Shown here piece by piece: positions 35,301-43,494 of a stretch of 64,000 bases of DNA. The first letter of the stretch is position 1, and each line of letters opens with the position of its first letter. The stretch spans positions 84,371-148,370 of the forward strand of contig JAIUPL010000017.1 in the NCBI GenBank assembly GCA_020160935.1. The letters are read 5' to 3'. Made by a program: the position numbers and the translations under genes. The notes beneath the pieces are model-generated. The model was not told where the DNA came from. It worked only from the letters and a program-made list of their open reading frames with translations, and did not search any database. This stretch comes from Bacteroidota bacterium (GTDB taxonomy: Bacteria > Bacteroidota > Bacteroidia > Chitinophagales > Saprospiraceae).

Positions 35301-35957
35301 GACGGTAGCCAGCACTTTTCCGTCTGCTGAAAATTCCAGGTCGCTCGGTATTTTCCCGCTTGCTTCAAACAATCGAACTAATTTGCCAGATTTTATATCC
35401 CATATTACGGCGGTTTGGTCCTGGGAAATAGTTGCAATCTGTTTGCTGTCATGTGAAAACCGGGCAGACACAACAGCGCCGGTATGGCCTGTGAAGCGTT
35501 GCAGAATACTTCCTTTGACTGCGTCCCAAACCAAAGCGGTAGAATCGAGGGAGGTTGTTAAAATCATACGGCCATCGGGTGACCAGCATGCATGTTGTAC
35601 GCCCTGCGTATGCCCTTCCAGGGTGGCTATTTCTTTGCCGGTTTCGGCATCCAGTATCCAGATTTTGTTTTCCAGGTAGTTGCCTCGGGCCAGAATGCGG
35701 CTGTTATCGGGCGACAGTTCAAGGTTCTGGTATTTCAAATCCGGTGTATGAATGGTGCGGATTTCTTTGCCTTCCTCATTCCAGAATTTGATGAGGTTGT
35801 CGCTGCCCAGTGTCAGGAAATATTTCCCGTCGGCCGATGCCATAAACGATTGAATGGAACCAGAGTGACCCGTAGGTACCACCAGCAAGGGTGTTTGCGC
35901 AGAAAGCCCGGCGGCTGTGGCAAGGAGCAGCAGGAGCAGCATGTTTGTTTTCTTCAT
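32334..35957 (-). CDS. Secreted WD40-caspase (C14-type peptidase) protein
   Basis: 1207 residues from the ATG at 35957 (signal MKKTNMLLLLLLATAAGLSAQ). WD40-type propeller blades fill about 30-660, with repeat motifs such as EGHTQGVQHACWSPDGRMIL and FSPDCRRLISASYDNTLRIWD. A caspase-like domain spans about 840-1050: FALVVGTADYSG, His912 in YFSGHGV and Cys971 in LDACNSG complete the dyad, and GQGLLTYSLLEGM follows. A 120-residue C-terminal domain is unidentified. WD40-caspase fusions are known in bacteria and filament-forming organisms; here a signal peptide places the protease outside the cytoplasm. It precedes the metalloprotease gene on the same strand. Confidence 0.92.
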   Translation of the reverse strand: MKKTNMLLLLLLATAAGLSAQTPLLVVPTGHSGSIQSFMASADGKYFLTLGSDNLIKFWNEEGKEIRTIHTPDLKYQNLELSPDNSRILARGNYLENKIWILDAETGKEIATLEGHTQGVQHACWSPDGRMILTTSLDSTALVWDAVKGSILQRFTGHTGAVVSARFSHDSKQIATISQDQTAVIWDIKSGKLVRLFEASGKIPSDLEFSADGKVLATVTDWGDNGITLWSVKDAIPIKKLDGYSIRFSPDGKWTCIFRRGDGYLYSSDHLDGAPVRTFRATPPPSDGPMIMEAQGGYFTPDSKGLLLNAVGGAPEIYDVETGKLKFALKGYALPVQCASFTQQGEGIVVSSDNNLLLWNLSQSVLAKRILGMQGRISNTRITPDGQKIISVTDNYYGAVRDAATGQQIRELSTVYGIYPLQWYRNVLAISPDGQYYARGNTWGSYDGPPFLAIWKVASESRVDSMYGSFIAHDAAYSPDNKYLAVAASESLILWNFETQKWDSLAQDFMNRYESVVFLDNHRLATSNNGKIDFWNIATKKLISSDSISVSSYGRGIACSPDKKWFAATVSNSKIGLWRCDSGEVPRLIHLFEGHDNYVDFLDFSPDCRRLISASYDNTLRIWDIEKKVEIARIIHLNEQDWAVTTPSGLFDASPGAMELMYFIIGDEVIELEQLKERYYEPGLLSKVMGLASGELRNVEQFKNLALYPKIKAEVADNKLIIHLQAQNGGVGKLSLFVNGKEVEEDINPQRQTNLSIHLKTWEKYYRTDTLNTIALRAYNAEGWLKSQAYKLPYTYVRAKGQGDAGDAPTLGDAKPRLFALVVGTADYSGDKLDLKYADQDAASIAVAITAAGKELFGDGVQVQLFSTGIFGENATPANNQISSKTNIRRAFETLATEARNTDVLLLYFSGHGVTYGEAEKAQFYYLSKDIASEDLSDPEVRSNFTISSEELTEWIKKIPALKQVLILDACNSGKIVESLAAIGQKELNPSQVRALDRMKDRTGMFILTGSAANKVSYEASQFGQGLLTYSLLEGMSGLALAPDKRVDVMTLFQYSRDKVPEMAKSINGIQTPILAFPANGSSFDIGIVNEKVKIPLAQVKPVFIRNNFQDDDAFEDVLGLTDALEQQFRKMTSKGGPSKIIYVDVKEYENAYSMKGRYRIAGNAVEVRVRLFKGKTLVGEEFKVNGVKDDLPGLVRSIMSEVMGRI

Positions 35958-36030
35958 GGCAGGATTGGTTGGACAAAACTGCTGAAAAAACGGGGAATCT
36001 TGTGCGTATGGAGAAAAATATTTTGAAATA

Positions 36031-36501
36031 CTACTTTTCAAAAAACTGTATCAGATGGCCATCAGGATCAGCTATCAGGAAAGTCTTTCTTTTGTCAATA
36101 GGGTCTGTAACTATTCTTCCTACAAACTGAACCTTCTTTTCGGCCAGTTCGTCATGTGTTTTGGAAATATCCGTCACATAAAACCCGAATTTGAAGAAAC
36201 CAAGCGCCTGTGCACCTGGCGGAAATTTGCCCAGCAATGTGTCAACAGAAATACCCGTTTCAAATTCAAGCAGTTCGATCATTGTTTCTGAATTGTGCAG
36301 AACGGCTTGTTTGACACCCCTTTCTAAGTTGTCAGTGCGGTTGCGGACTTGAAGATGAAGAACGTTGGAATACCATTGAATGGAAGTGTCGATATCCGCA
36401 ACAGTAATGGCGGTAAATGCTGGTTGCAGGGTAATGGATTGAGATTTTGCAGCATAAACAAAAGAGAATGTCAAAAATAAGGCAGGCAGTATTTGTTGCA
36501 T
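36031..36501 (-). CDS. Exported VOC superfamily protein
   Basis: 156 residues with a signal-like start (QQILPALFLTFSFVYAAKSQ). VOC fold features: FTAITVADIDTSIQWYSNVLHL, METIELLEF-type strand (TMIELLEFETG), FKFGFYVTDISKTHDELAEK and the end FLIADPDGHLIQFFE with the usual metal-ligand Glu. Unlike most VOC proteins it carries an export signal. Function unknown. It lies 73 bases upstream of the caspase gene and is divergent from the PHP gene. Confidence 0.8.
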   Translation of the reverse strand: MQQILPALFLTFSFVYAAKSQSITLQPAFTAITVADIDTSIQWYSNVLHLQVRNRTDNLERGVKQAVLHNSETMIELLEFETGISVDTLLGKFPPGAQALGFFKFGFYVTDISKTHDELAEKKVQFVGRIVTDPIDKRKTFLIADPDGHLIQFFEK

Positions 36502-36557
36502 GATACAAGTGTAGGTTGTGTTCGTGTTGTTTATTTGTAGCCAAATTTACACTATTT

Positions 36558-37673
36558 ATGAATCGCGTCCTTCTTCTACCATTGCTCTTTCTGTGCTCAC
36601 AGCATTTGTCGGCCCAACACCACCACACCCACGACTGGGTAGTTCGCTTCCCTGATGTGCCGGGTTATCATGTGTTGGCTTGCGATTTCCACCAGCATAC
36701 CGTGTTTTCCGATGGCTCCGTTTGGCCGGATATTCGGGTGCAGGAGGCGTTGCGGGATAGCCTGGATGCCATTTCCCTGACCGAACACCTGGAATACCAG
36801 CCGCACCAGTCGGATATTCCGCACCCCGACCGAAACCGGGCATTTCAGATAGCACAGGAGGAAGCCAAAGGCAGCAACCTGATCGTGGTGAATGGCTCGG
36901 AGATTACCCGCGATATGCCACCCGGCCACACCAACGCCATTTTCCTGACGGATGCCAACAAACTGCTGCATGACAACCCGATGGAATCGTTTCGCGAAGC
37001 CAAACGCCAGGGCGCTTTCATTTTCTGGAACCATCCCAACTGGACAGCCCAGCGCCCCGACGGCGTGGCAACACTTACCGACATGCACCGTAAAATGATT
37101 GCGGAAGGGCTCCTGCACGGCATCGAAGTGGTGAACGACGTCAATTTCTCCGACGAAGCGTTTCAGATTGCCCTCGACAACAACCTGACCCTCATGGGCA
37201 CGTCTGATATTCACGGGCTCATCGACTGGAATTACCAAGTGCATGAGGGGGGGCACCGACCCGTTACGCTCATATTGGCCCGGGAACGTTCGGCAGAGGG
37301 TATTCGGGAGGCTTTGTTAGCACACCGCACCGTGGTGTATATCAACAATACACTGGCTGGCCGGGCCGAACACCTCTTGCCCCTGCTGAATGCCTGTATT
37401 CAGGTAAAAAGCGCTGAATATGAGGAAAATACGAGCGTGTTGAAAGTGACTTTGCGCAACCTCGGCGATTCGGACCTGTTGCTTCTAAATCAAAGCGACT
37501 ATACTTTTCACCACGATAGCGGCATCGTCGATCTGCATGGAAACAGCGAATCAGTAATACAGGTAAAAACCCGCGAACGCCTGAAATCGGTGGAATTGCC
37601 TTTCGATGTTTTGAATGCATTTACAGCGCCGGGTAAGGCGGCTTCTGTTCGCTTGCGTGTCGATCTGCGTTAA
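36558..37673 (+). CDS. Secreted PHP-domain phosphoesterase (Sb-PDE family-like)
   Basis: 371 residues from the ATG at 36558, with a signal peptide (MNRVLLLPLLFLCSQHLSAQ). The PHP metal site is visible: DFHQHTVFSDG near residue 45, SLTEHLEY near 80, GSEIT near 116, then FWNHPNW and GTSDIHG. These match the PHP superfamily of polynuclear metal phosphoesterases; a similar Bacteroidota subfamily is annotated Sb-PDE phosphodiesterase. The last 100 residues form a beta-rich domain. Its TAA overlaps the stop of the convergent delta-60 gene by four bases. Confidence 0.82.
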   Translation: MNRVLLLPLLFLCSQHLSAQHHHTHDWVVRFPDVPGYHVLACDFHQHTVFSDGSVWPDIRVQEALRDSLDAISLTEHLEYQPHQSDIPHPDRNRAFQIAQEEAKGSNLIVVNGSEITRDMPPGHTNAIFLTDANKLLHDNPMESFREAKRQGAFIFWNHPNWTAQRPDGVATLTDMHRKMIAEGLLHGIEVVNDVNFSDEAFQIALDNNLTLMGTSDIHGLIDWNYQVHEGGHRPVTLILARERSAEGIREALLAHRTVVYINNTLAGRAEHLLPLLNACIQVKSAEYEENTSVLKVTLRNLGDSDLLLLNQSDYTFHHDSGIVDLHGNSESVIQVKTRERLKSVELPFDVLNAFTAPGKAASVRLRVDLR

Positions 37674-38977
37674 TCCTGTTTTGAAACCAGCACTTTTCCG
37701 GCAAATACCTGTTCGTTCGTGAAAATCCGGGCGGCCACGATTTTTCCATCGCCTTGAAGCGCCACGCCATTGAATTCGTGGTTGCTATCCTGAAAAATTT
37801 CGAGTGTTGCCAGCCCGTCTGTTCCGAAGGACGTGTCTGCTGAACCGTCGCTCAGGTAGCGCCATACAGCAAATTTTTTGGGAAACAGGAAGTCGCCCGT
37901 ACCGCCCACAGCCACGATCTTTCCGTCGGGTTGTATCACCAGATCGTTACATACGTCATAGGGCGTATTGTCGTACAGCACGAAGCCGTTTTCACCAAAA
38001 TTGGTATCCAGTTCGCCATTGGGTGTGTATCGCAAGATAGCCAGGTCGAACGACAGGGTAACAGGCTGCGTCGTAAAACCACCCACCACGATGCTGCCAT
38101 CCGTGTCGATGTCAATCCCGAACGCATCGTCAATACCGCCGTAAATTGCAGTAGTTACCTTGCCTTCCGTGCCAAAACCCGCATCGGGTGTGCCCTGTTC
38201 GTCCACTTTTACCACCAGAATATCAAAATCGGTAGCGCCGGTAAATGTGTTCATATAGTGCCCCGAGGCCACGATTTTCCCATCGGGCAGCACGCGGCAG
38301 GAATTCATTTCGTTGTCGATGGCGACAGCAGGGAAGCGCGTCACTCCGTCGGTTCCAAAACTGGTATCCACTTCTCCATCGGCAGTAAAACGCATGATAG
38401 CAGGCGTATTGAAAATATCGAACCCGGAGATGTCTGACACCGTGCCGCTCACAACAATTTTTCCATCTGCCTGCACGTCCATTCCTTGCAGGAAATCATC
38501 GAAATTGGTAAAGGAGTGAATGACTGTGCCGCCATTTCCAAAGTCGGTATCCAGGGTGCCGTTAGCCTTCAGGCGCAGCAATAAAACGTCGGCATAGCCG
38601 GTATTCAGGCTAATGGAAATGCCGCCGATGAGCAGTTCTCCTGTTGGCATTTCATGTATTTCATATCCATAACTTTCAGCAGGAGATGTGTAGGTAAAAA
38701 CACCACCTGTACCAAAGGATGCATCGGGCGTACCATCGGGGTTGAGTCGCACTACAATCAATTCGCCCTGAAAAGCGCTGCTTAGCGCCACGCCGGTGAC
38801 CACAATCTTGTTGTCAGACTGTATCAAGACGGCATTCAGGTTGTCGTTGAAACCAAAATCCTTGACCCAATAGCCGGCGCTATTAAACGAAAGATCAGGT
38901 GCGCCTTCACCCTGGGCATGTAACAGTTTGGAAGAAAATCCGATCAAGTGCAGTGCAAAGAGAAAAATGCGGGTCAT
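37670..38977 (-). CDS. Secreted delta-60 repeat protein
   Basis: 435 residues with a signal peptide (MTRIFLFALHLIGFSSKLLHAQG). At least seven repeats of about 55 residues carry the delta-60 pattern: 'L..DG.PD.SFG.GG' followed by 'DGKIVV.G' (for example LNPDGTPDASFGTGG and QPDGKIVAVGG). The fold is probably a beta-propeller. Many homologues bear a T9SS tail; none is clear here. Function unknown, likely cell-surface or periplasmic binding. Confidence 0.85.
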   Translation of the reverse strand: MTRIFLFALHLIGFSSKLLHAQGEGAPDLSFNSAGYWVKDFGFNDNLNAVLIQSDNKIVVTGVALSSAFQGELIVVRLNPDGTPDASFGTGGVFTYTSPAESYGYEIHEMPTGELLIGGISISLNTGYADVLLLRLKANGTLDTDFGNGGTVIHSFTNFDDFLQGMDVQADGKIVVSGTVSDISGFDIFNTPAIMRFTADGEVDTSFGTDGVTRFPAVAIDNEMNSCRVLPDGKIVASGHYMNTFTGATDFDILVVKVDEQGTPDAGFGTEGKVTTAIYGGIDDAFGIDIDTDGSIVVGGFTTQPVTLSFDLAILRYTPNGELDTNFGENGFVLYDNTPYDVCNDLVIQPDGKIVAVGGTGDFLFPKKFAVWRYLSDGSADTSFGTDGLATLEIFQDSNHEFNGVALQGDGKIVAARIFTNEQVFAGKVLVSKQD

Positions 38978-39067
38978 AGTAGTGTTTTAGTAACAGGATA
39001 ATTTCAAGGCCAAAAGTAAGAAAACACTTCGTTGGAAGAAATTGGCTTTATAGTCGGCAAAACTTTG

Positions 39068-40894
39068 TTATCCTCTACCATAAATCAGTATCCCGTATGC
39101 AGGCAAATTAACTTCGGCCACAATACCTTGCTCTGTCGCTACTGCCATGGCGTGGGTGGCAGTACTTTCATCGTTGTAGTTGGAGTATCCCTCCCAGCCG
39201 CTGTTGAACAACAAATTCCAGTCGCCTTCCGAGGGAAAATTCAATGAATACGCTTCATAATCTACATTTTTGTAATTCATGATTACCACAAGCGAGTCGG
39301 AATCCGTGCCGCCAGCAGCATCGTAGCGGTGAAAAGCGATGACCTTGTCGTCATTATCGAGAAACAGGGTTTCAGAAGACTGACAGCGCAAACCTGAACT
39401 TTTGTTGTGGAAATTGCGGCGCAAGCGAACCAAATCGCGCACACTCAGCGCAAATTTGTGGTTGTCTTTTGCTTTGTGCCAGTCGAGCGGATCGGTATCC
39501 TGAAACCAGCGGTCTTCCAGAATGGCCTGCCCCTGAAACAGCATTGGAATACCCGGGGCTGTCAGCACGGTCGCTAATCCCAGCAAAGCACGTTTTTCTG
39601 CATAGTAGTTGTTGCCATCCTGGCCTGGTGCAATATCTTCTACGATGCGCGCCTTGCCATTGGCTACCTCATCGTGTGATTCCGTATATACAATTCTGTT
39701 GAAAGCATTATTGCCATAGCGGAAATGAAATGCTTGTTCAAGTGCAAGCATATCCCGTTGTTCGTCTGCTGCTGCTTTCAGAATACCCTGCATCGGGTGT
39801 ACGAATTGCGCGTCCCATTGTGCGGAATAGCCGAAGCCGCCTTCCTCCACACTTTCAGTAATTTGCGACATAGAATGCATGTCTTCTGCAATGGTAATCT
39901 TGTGCGGGAAATGATGGTGTATCGCTTCGTTGATTTCACGGATAAGCGTATAACCCGCTTCCAGGTTGTTATCTGGATTGCCATCGGCATGTACATTTCG
40001 GATATATGGCACCATGTCCATGCGCAAGCCGTCGCAACGATATTCTGAAAGCCACATCAATGCATTTTCCATCAAGTAGCGACGCACTTCGGGGCGGCCA
40101 TAATCGGGGCGGGTGTCACCCCAGGGCGTTTCGGAGCGCCAGTCGTTGTAAAAGTAAATGCCGCCTTTGTCATTTTCACTCCAGCCGTCAAATTGCCAAA
40201 GGTCCAGATCGGAGGGACCAAAGTGATTGTACACCACATCCAGAATCACGGATATGCCGCGTGCATGGCAGGCTTTTACAAAGGTTTTAAAAGCATCAGG
40301 GCCTCCATAAGCCGTTTCGATGGCAAATGGGTTGGCAGGATTGTAACCCCATGACAAATCACCTGCAAACTCAAAAGGTGGCATTATTTCAACCGCATTG
40401 ATACCCAGCCATTCCAACCAGTCGAGTCGCTCAATGGCCGTCAGGAAAGTACCCGGGGTATTTTCGTCCTTCCTGTTAAAGGTTCCAATGTGCATTTCAT
40501 AGATAATCAACTCGTTATGAGGGGACATTACAAAAGTATCATCTTCGCCCCAGTCGAAAGAGTGCGGGTCATATACCAAACTGTTTCCAACAGAATTGGT
40601 TACGGCGCGTGCATAAGGGTCGTTGCGATGCAGGTGTTGTTCGCCGTTTACAATCACGTATTTATATTCGTCTCCGGCCTTGGCTTCTTCTACATGAATA
40701 GCCCAATAGCCGCCTTCCTCGGGCAGCATGGAAGTTTCATAAGGTTTCCATTTGTTGAAATCGCCTGTCAGAAATACACTTTGTGCATTTGGAGCCCATA
40801 CGCGAAAGGTTACGCCTTGCGGGGTCACGGTAGCGCCCATTGCGTGGGGCTGGACATGGGCAGTGTCCAACGCTTTCCGGTTTTTCTTTTTCAT
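39068..40894 (-). CDS. GH13 alpha-glucan enzyme with CBM48 (branching enzyme/amylase-like)
   Basis: 608 residues. An N-terminal CBM48-type domain (about 18-108: VTFRVWAPNAQSVFLTGDFNKW, then YKYVI) precedes a GH13 barrel from about 128 to 510. Catalytic residues are intact: nucleophile Asp293 in GLRMDMV, acid Glu337 in IAEDMH and Asp408 in TESHDE; VYNHFGP is conserved region I. The C-terminal beta domain is complete. It resembles small bacterial 1,4-alpha-glucan branching enzymes but could hydrolyse or transfer glucans. There is no signal peptide, so it acts in the cytoplasm, probably on glycogen. Confidence 0.88.
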   Translation of the reverse strand: MKKKNRKALDTAHVQPHAMGATVTPQGVTFRVWAPNAQSVFLTGDFNKWKPYETSMLPEEGGYWAIHVEEAKAGDEYKYVIVNGEQHLHRNDPYARAVTNSVGNSLVYDPHSFDWGEDDTFVMSPHNELIIYEMHIGTFNRKDENTPGTFLTAIERLDWLEWLGINAVEIMPPFEFAGDLSWGYNPANPFAIETAYGGPDAFKTFVKACHARGISVILDVVYNHFGPSDLDLWQFDGWSENDKGGIYFYNDWRSETPWGDTRPDYGRPEVRRYLMENALMWLSEYRCDGLRMDMVPYIRNVHADGNPDNNLEAGYTLIREINEAIHHHFPHKITIAEDMHSMSQITESVEEGGFGYSAQWDAQFVHPMQGILKAAADEQRDMLALEQAFHFRYGNNAFNRIVYTESHDEVANGKARIVEDIAPGQDGNNYYAEKRALLGLATVLTAPGIPMLFQGQAILEDRWFQDTDPLDWHKAKDNHKFALSVRDLVRLRRNFHNKSSGLRCQSSETLFLDNDDKVIAFHRYDAAGGTDSDSLVVIMNYKNVDYEAYSLNFPSEGDWNLLFNSGWEGYSNYNDESTATHAMAVATEQGIVAEVNLPAYGILIYGRG

Positions 40895-41050
40895 ACATTT
40901 TCAGGTCAAAAACATGGTTAATGCCGACCACTGAAAATACTTGTGCCGGGCGCTGGAAGTGCCTGTTTGCACAAATTGGGGAAGATTTTGGACATGTAGC
41001 CATTCCAAAAACGAAACATTGTGGGCTATAAATGAAGCCTTTTTTAACGC

Positions 41051-42001
41051 TTACTGGTACATTTTCATGTTTTTGATGGCATTTTGATTGCCCTGCTCTG
41101 CTGCCTTTTGAAACCAGTATTTGGCGCGGATGTAATCCATTTTCACGCCCAGGCCGTTGTGGTAGAGCACGCCCAGGTTGTTTTGAGAAAATGCATCACC
41201 CTGTTCGGCTGCTTTTTCATACCAGTACAGCGCTTTTTTATAGTCTTTCTTTACGCCATGTCCGGTGTCGTACATAAAACCCAGGTTGCTTTGCGCTTCC
41301 ATATAGTCCAGCGCAGCGGCCTTTTCGTACCAGTACAATGCTTTGTGAAAGTCTTTGGTTATGCCCTGCCCGCTTTCGTACAATACACCCAGTTTGCACT
41401 GGGAAAAAGCATCATCCTGCGCAGCGGCTTTTTCGTACCAGTACAGCGCTTTGGAGTAGTCTTTTAGATAGTAATTGTACAGGGAACCGAGTTTTCCTTG
41501 CCAAAATGCGTCACCGCTTTCTGCCGCGGCTTTCACAGCGTCGAATGCCTTTTTGGCGTGCTCAGCGGCCTTGAGGTCGTCTTTGGATGACGACAGATGG
41601 CTGTAATAACTCCACAAGCCGTAGTGGCATTTCAGATCGCCCTTTTCTACACCTTCTTCGCAGTAAAATTTGAATTTCTCGTAATCCTTCACGCTGCCGT
41701 TCATGTAACAGCGCGCCAGTGGATAGTAGGCATCCACGACGCCTCCCTGGTTAATGGCGGCTTTCAGGGAAATTTTGGCTTCTTCAAACAGCCCTTTGTT
41801 GTACAGTTTCATTCCTTCCTGAAAGGAAAGAATGGCCAGGTTCTTTTTTTCATCATCCAGCCCTTCTGCGGTGACAACGGCTGTTGCTGTTTGGGGGCTT
41901 TTCGACATCTTGTCGTATGCAAAAGGTATCAGCCCGATTGAGGCGGTAATGAGCGGGATGAAAATGTTACCGATGCTGAACTTGATTTTGGAATCTTCCA
42001 T
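41051..42001 (-). CDS. Sel1-repeat membrane-anchored protein
   Basis: 316 residues. A hydrophobic segment at about 10-27 (IGNIFIPLITASIGLIPFAY) anchors the protein. Residues 55-310 are Sel1-type helical repeats, for example GVLYESGQGITKDFHKALYWYEKAAALDY and GFMYDTGHGVKKDYKKALYWYEKAAEQGD. Near-identical units ('KALYWYEKAA') make the DNA repetitive between 41.15 and 41.5 kb. Sel1 solenoids act as adaptors in signalling and envelope assembly. No operon partner. Confidence 0.87.
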   Translation of the reverse strand: MEDSKIKFSIGNIFIPLITASIGLIPFAYDKMSKSPQTATAVVTAEGLDDEKKNLAILSFQEGMKLYNKGLFEEAKISLKAAINQGGVVDAYYPLARCYMNGSVKDYEKFKFYCEEGVEKGDLKCHYGLWSYYSHLSSSKDDLKAAEHAKKAFDAVKAAAESGDAFWQGKLGSLYNYYLKDYSKALYWYEKAAAQDDAFSQCKLGVLYESGQGITKDFHKALYWYEKAAALDYMEAQSNLGFMYDTGHGVKKDYKKALYWYEKAAEQGDAFSQNNLGVLYHNGLGVKMDYIRAKYWFQKAAEQGNQNAIKNMKMYQ

Positions 42002-42346
42002 TTATGCGCTCCTTCGATTATAGATGTGACTGATTACAATGATCCGGAAGGGGATTTCGCGCGGTATAACGAATAACCCAATGCCGGATTGTATCGTAAA
42101 ATCGAAGTTAACTATAGGAAGTATTACAGGTTTATTATTTCACATTTCATTTTTCCGGGTCAAAATGATTGGTTTGCCATCTGTTACCACGATCGTATGT
42201 TCATGCTGTGCCATGAAGCCACCTTTGTTGCCTACCATGGTCCAGCCGTCATTCATAGTGACTGTGTCCTGCCCTCCAAAAGTCGGTACCAAAAATAAGT
42301 AGAGAAAGTACAAGATTGTAACTTTCACACTTTAAACTTGGTACAC

Positions 42347-42646
42347 ATGAGAAAAAGTCGATTTAATGAGAGCCAGCGTCAGGCGATCGTGTCCTCACAT
42401 TTGAAAGGCGGTAAGACAGTGGAGCAACTATGCGAAGAGCATCAGATCAGCCCGGCAACGTTTTACAAATGGAAAAACGAGTTGGACGATATGCAACACG
42501 AAGAGAAGCGCCGGCTTCGGGAGCTGGAGGCGGAAAACCTGCGCTTGAAAAAAATGTACGCTGAACTGCAACTAAAACATGAGGTAGTGTCTGAGGCGCT
42601 TCAGATCGCAAAAAAGTTTGCAGCCCACAACAAAAAGAAAGCATAG
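42347..42646 (+). CDS. IS3-family transposase OrfA
   Basis: 99 residues from the ATG at 42347. The N-terminal half is a helix-turn-helix (FNESQRQAIVSSHLKGGKTVEQLCEEHQISPATFYKWK), which binds the IS ends. A leucine-zipper-like coiled coil follows (LRELEAENLRLKKMYAELQLKHEVV). It ends at 42646 where OrfB begins in the -1 frame. An A-rich stretch at 42631-42640 could allow programmed -1 frameshifting to make the OrfAB transposase. Confidence 0.9.
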   Translation: MRKSRFNESQRQAIVSSHLKGGKTVEQLCEEHQISPATFYKWKNELDDMQHEEKRRLRELEAENLRLKKMYAELQLKHEVVSEALQIAKKFAAHNKKKA

Positions 42647-43494
42647 TGGGCGAAGTACAAGCCAGGTTTCCGGCCTTGAGCCTTCGGCGTCGATGTTCCT
42701 ATTTGCGGCATCGGCGCAGCAGTGTGTACGAGCGCCGGGCGAGGAAGCCGGAAGAGGTTCGCCAGCGGCAGGATTTGGATGTGGTGGAACAAATGCGCAA
42801 AGTGCGTCGGGAATATCGCGCCTGGGGTTTCCGCTTGTTGTTTGCCTATTTGCGCGCCAAAGGTGTGCAAATCAGCAAACGGCGGGCATATAAATTATAT
42901 CGTCTGGCAGGTCTGAGTCTGCACCGGAACCCGAAAAAACCACGGATCAAGCGCAAATATCTGGAACTCTTGCCCCCTGAACAGGTCAATGAAGGCTGGG
43001 CGATGGACTTTGTAAGCGAGTGGGTCATTGGAGAAAAACAGCAAAGCGTCCGGATCATCAACGTGGTGGACGAACGCTCTCGAAAGGATCTTTGGGTAGA
43101 GGCTGCCCATAGCATCACGGCCGCCAAATTGACCGAAGTACTGGACAACATCGTAGCCCTCAGGGGCAAGCCTTCCTATATTCGATGCGACAATGGCCCG
43201 GAATTTATCAGCCAACACCTCGCGCTTTGGGCAGAAGCAAACGGCATTGAATTGAGGTTTATCCAGCCCGGAAAACCAACACAGAACGGCATCATTGAGC
43301 GCCTCAACGGCACCTTGAGAACCGAGTGTCTGAACCTTCAATGGTTCAACTCCTTGGAGGAGGTAAACGACTATTTGGGCATCTGGTTTAAGTCCTATAA
43401 CTTTGACAGACCGCATTCCGCACTGAACTACCTAACCCCTCATGCCTTTGAAAACCTAAACCAGAATCTCTACTTTAGAATGGTACCGGATTAA
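42646..43494 (+). CDS. IS3-family transposase OrfB (DDE integrase domain)
   Basis: 282 residues, first codon GTG overlapping the OrfA stop. Residues 1-110 hold the HTH_21-like region (RRAYKLYRLAGLSLHRNPKKPRIKRKYL). The rve DDE core follows: Asp in GWAMDFVSEW, Asp in IRCDNGPEF and Glu in TQNGIIERLNGTLRTECL, with the canonical 35-residue spacing between the last two. The C-terminal YNFDRPHSALNYLTP motif is typical of the family. Expressed mainly as an OrfAB fusion. Confidence 0.92.
   Translation: MGEVQARFPALSLRRRCSYLRHRRSSVYERRARKPEEVRQRQDLDVVEQMRKVRREYRAWGFRLLFAYLRAKGVQISKRRAYKLYRLAGLSLHRNPKKPRIKRKYLELLPPEQVNEGWAMDFVSEWVIGEKQQSVRIINVVDERSRKDLWVEAAHSITAAKLTEVLDNIVALRGKPSYIRCDNGPEFISQHLALWAEANGIELRFIQPGKPTQNGIIERLNGTLRTECLNLQWFNSLEEVNDYLGIWFKSYNFDRPHSALNYLTPHAFENLNQNLYFRMVPD

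Noticed and set aside
41150..41500. Tandem DNA repeat
   Set aside because: The repetitiveness comes from Sel1 protein repeats inside a good coding sequence.
42338..42346. TTG start for OrfA
   Set aside because: An ATG follows three codons later at 42347 and gives the standard OrfA start.
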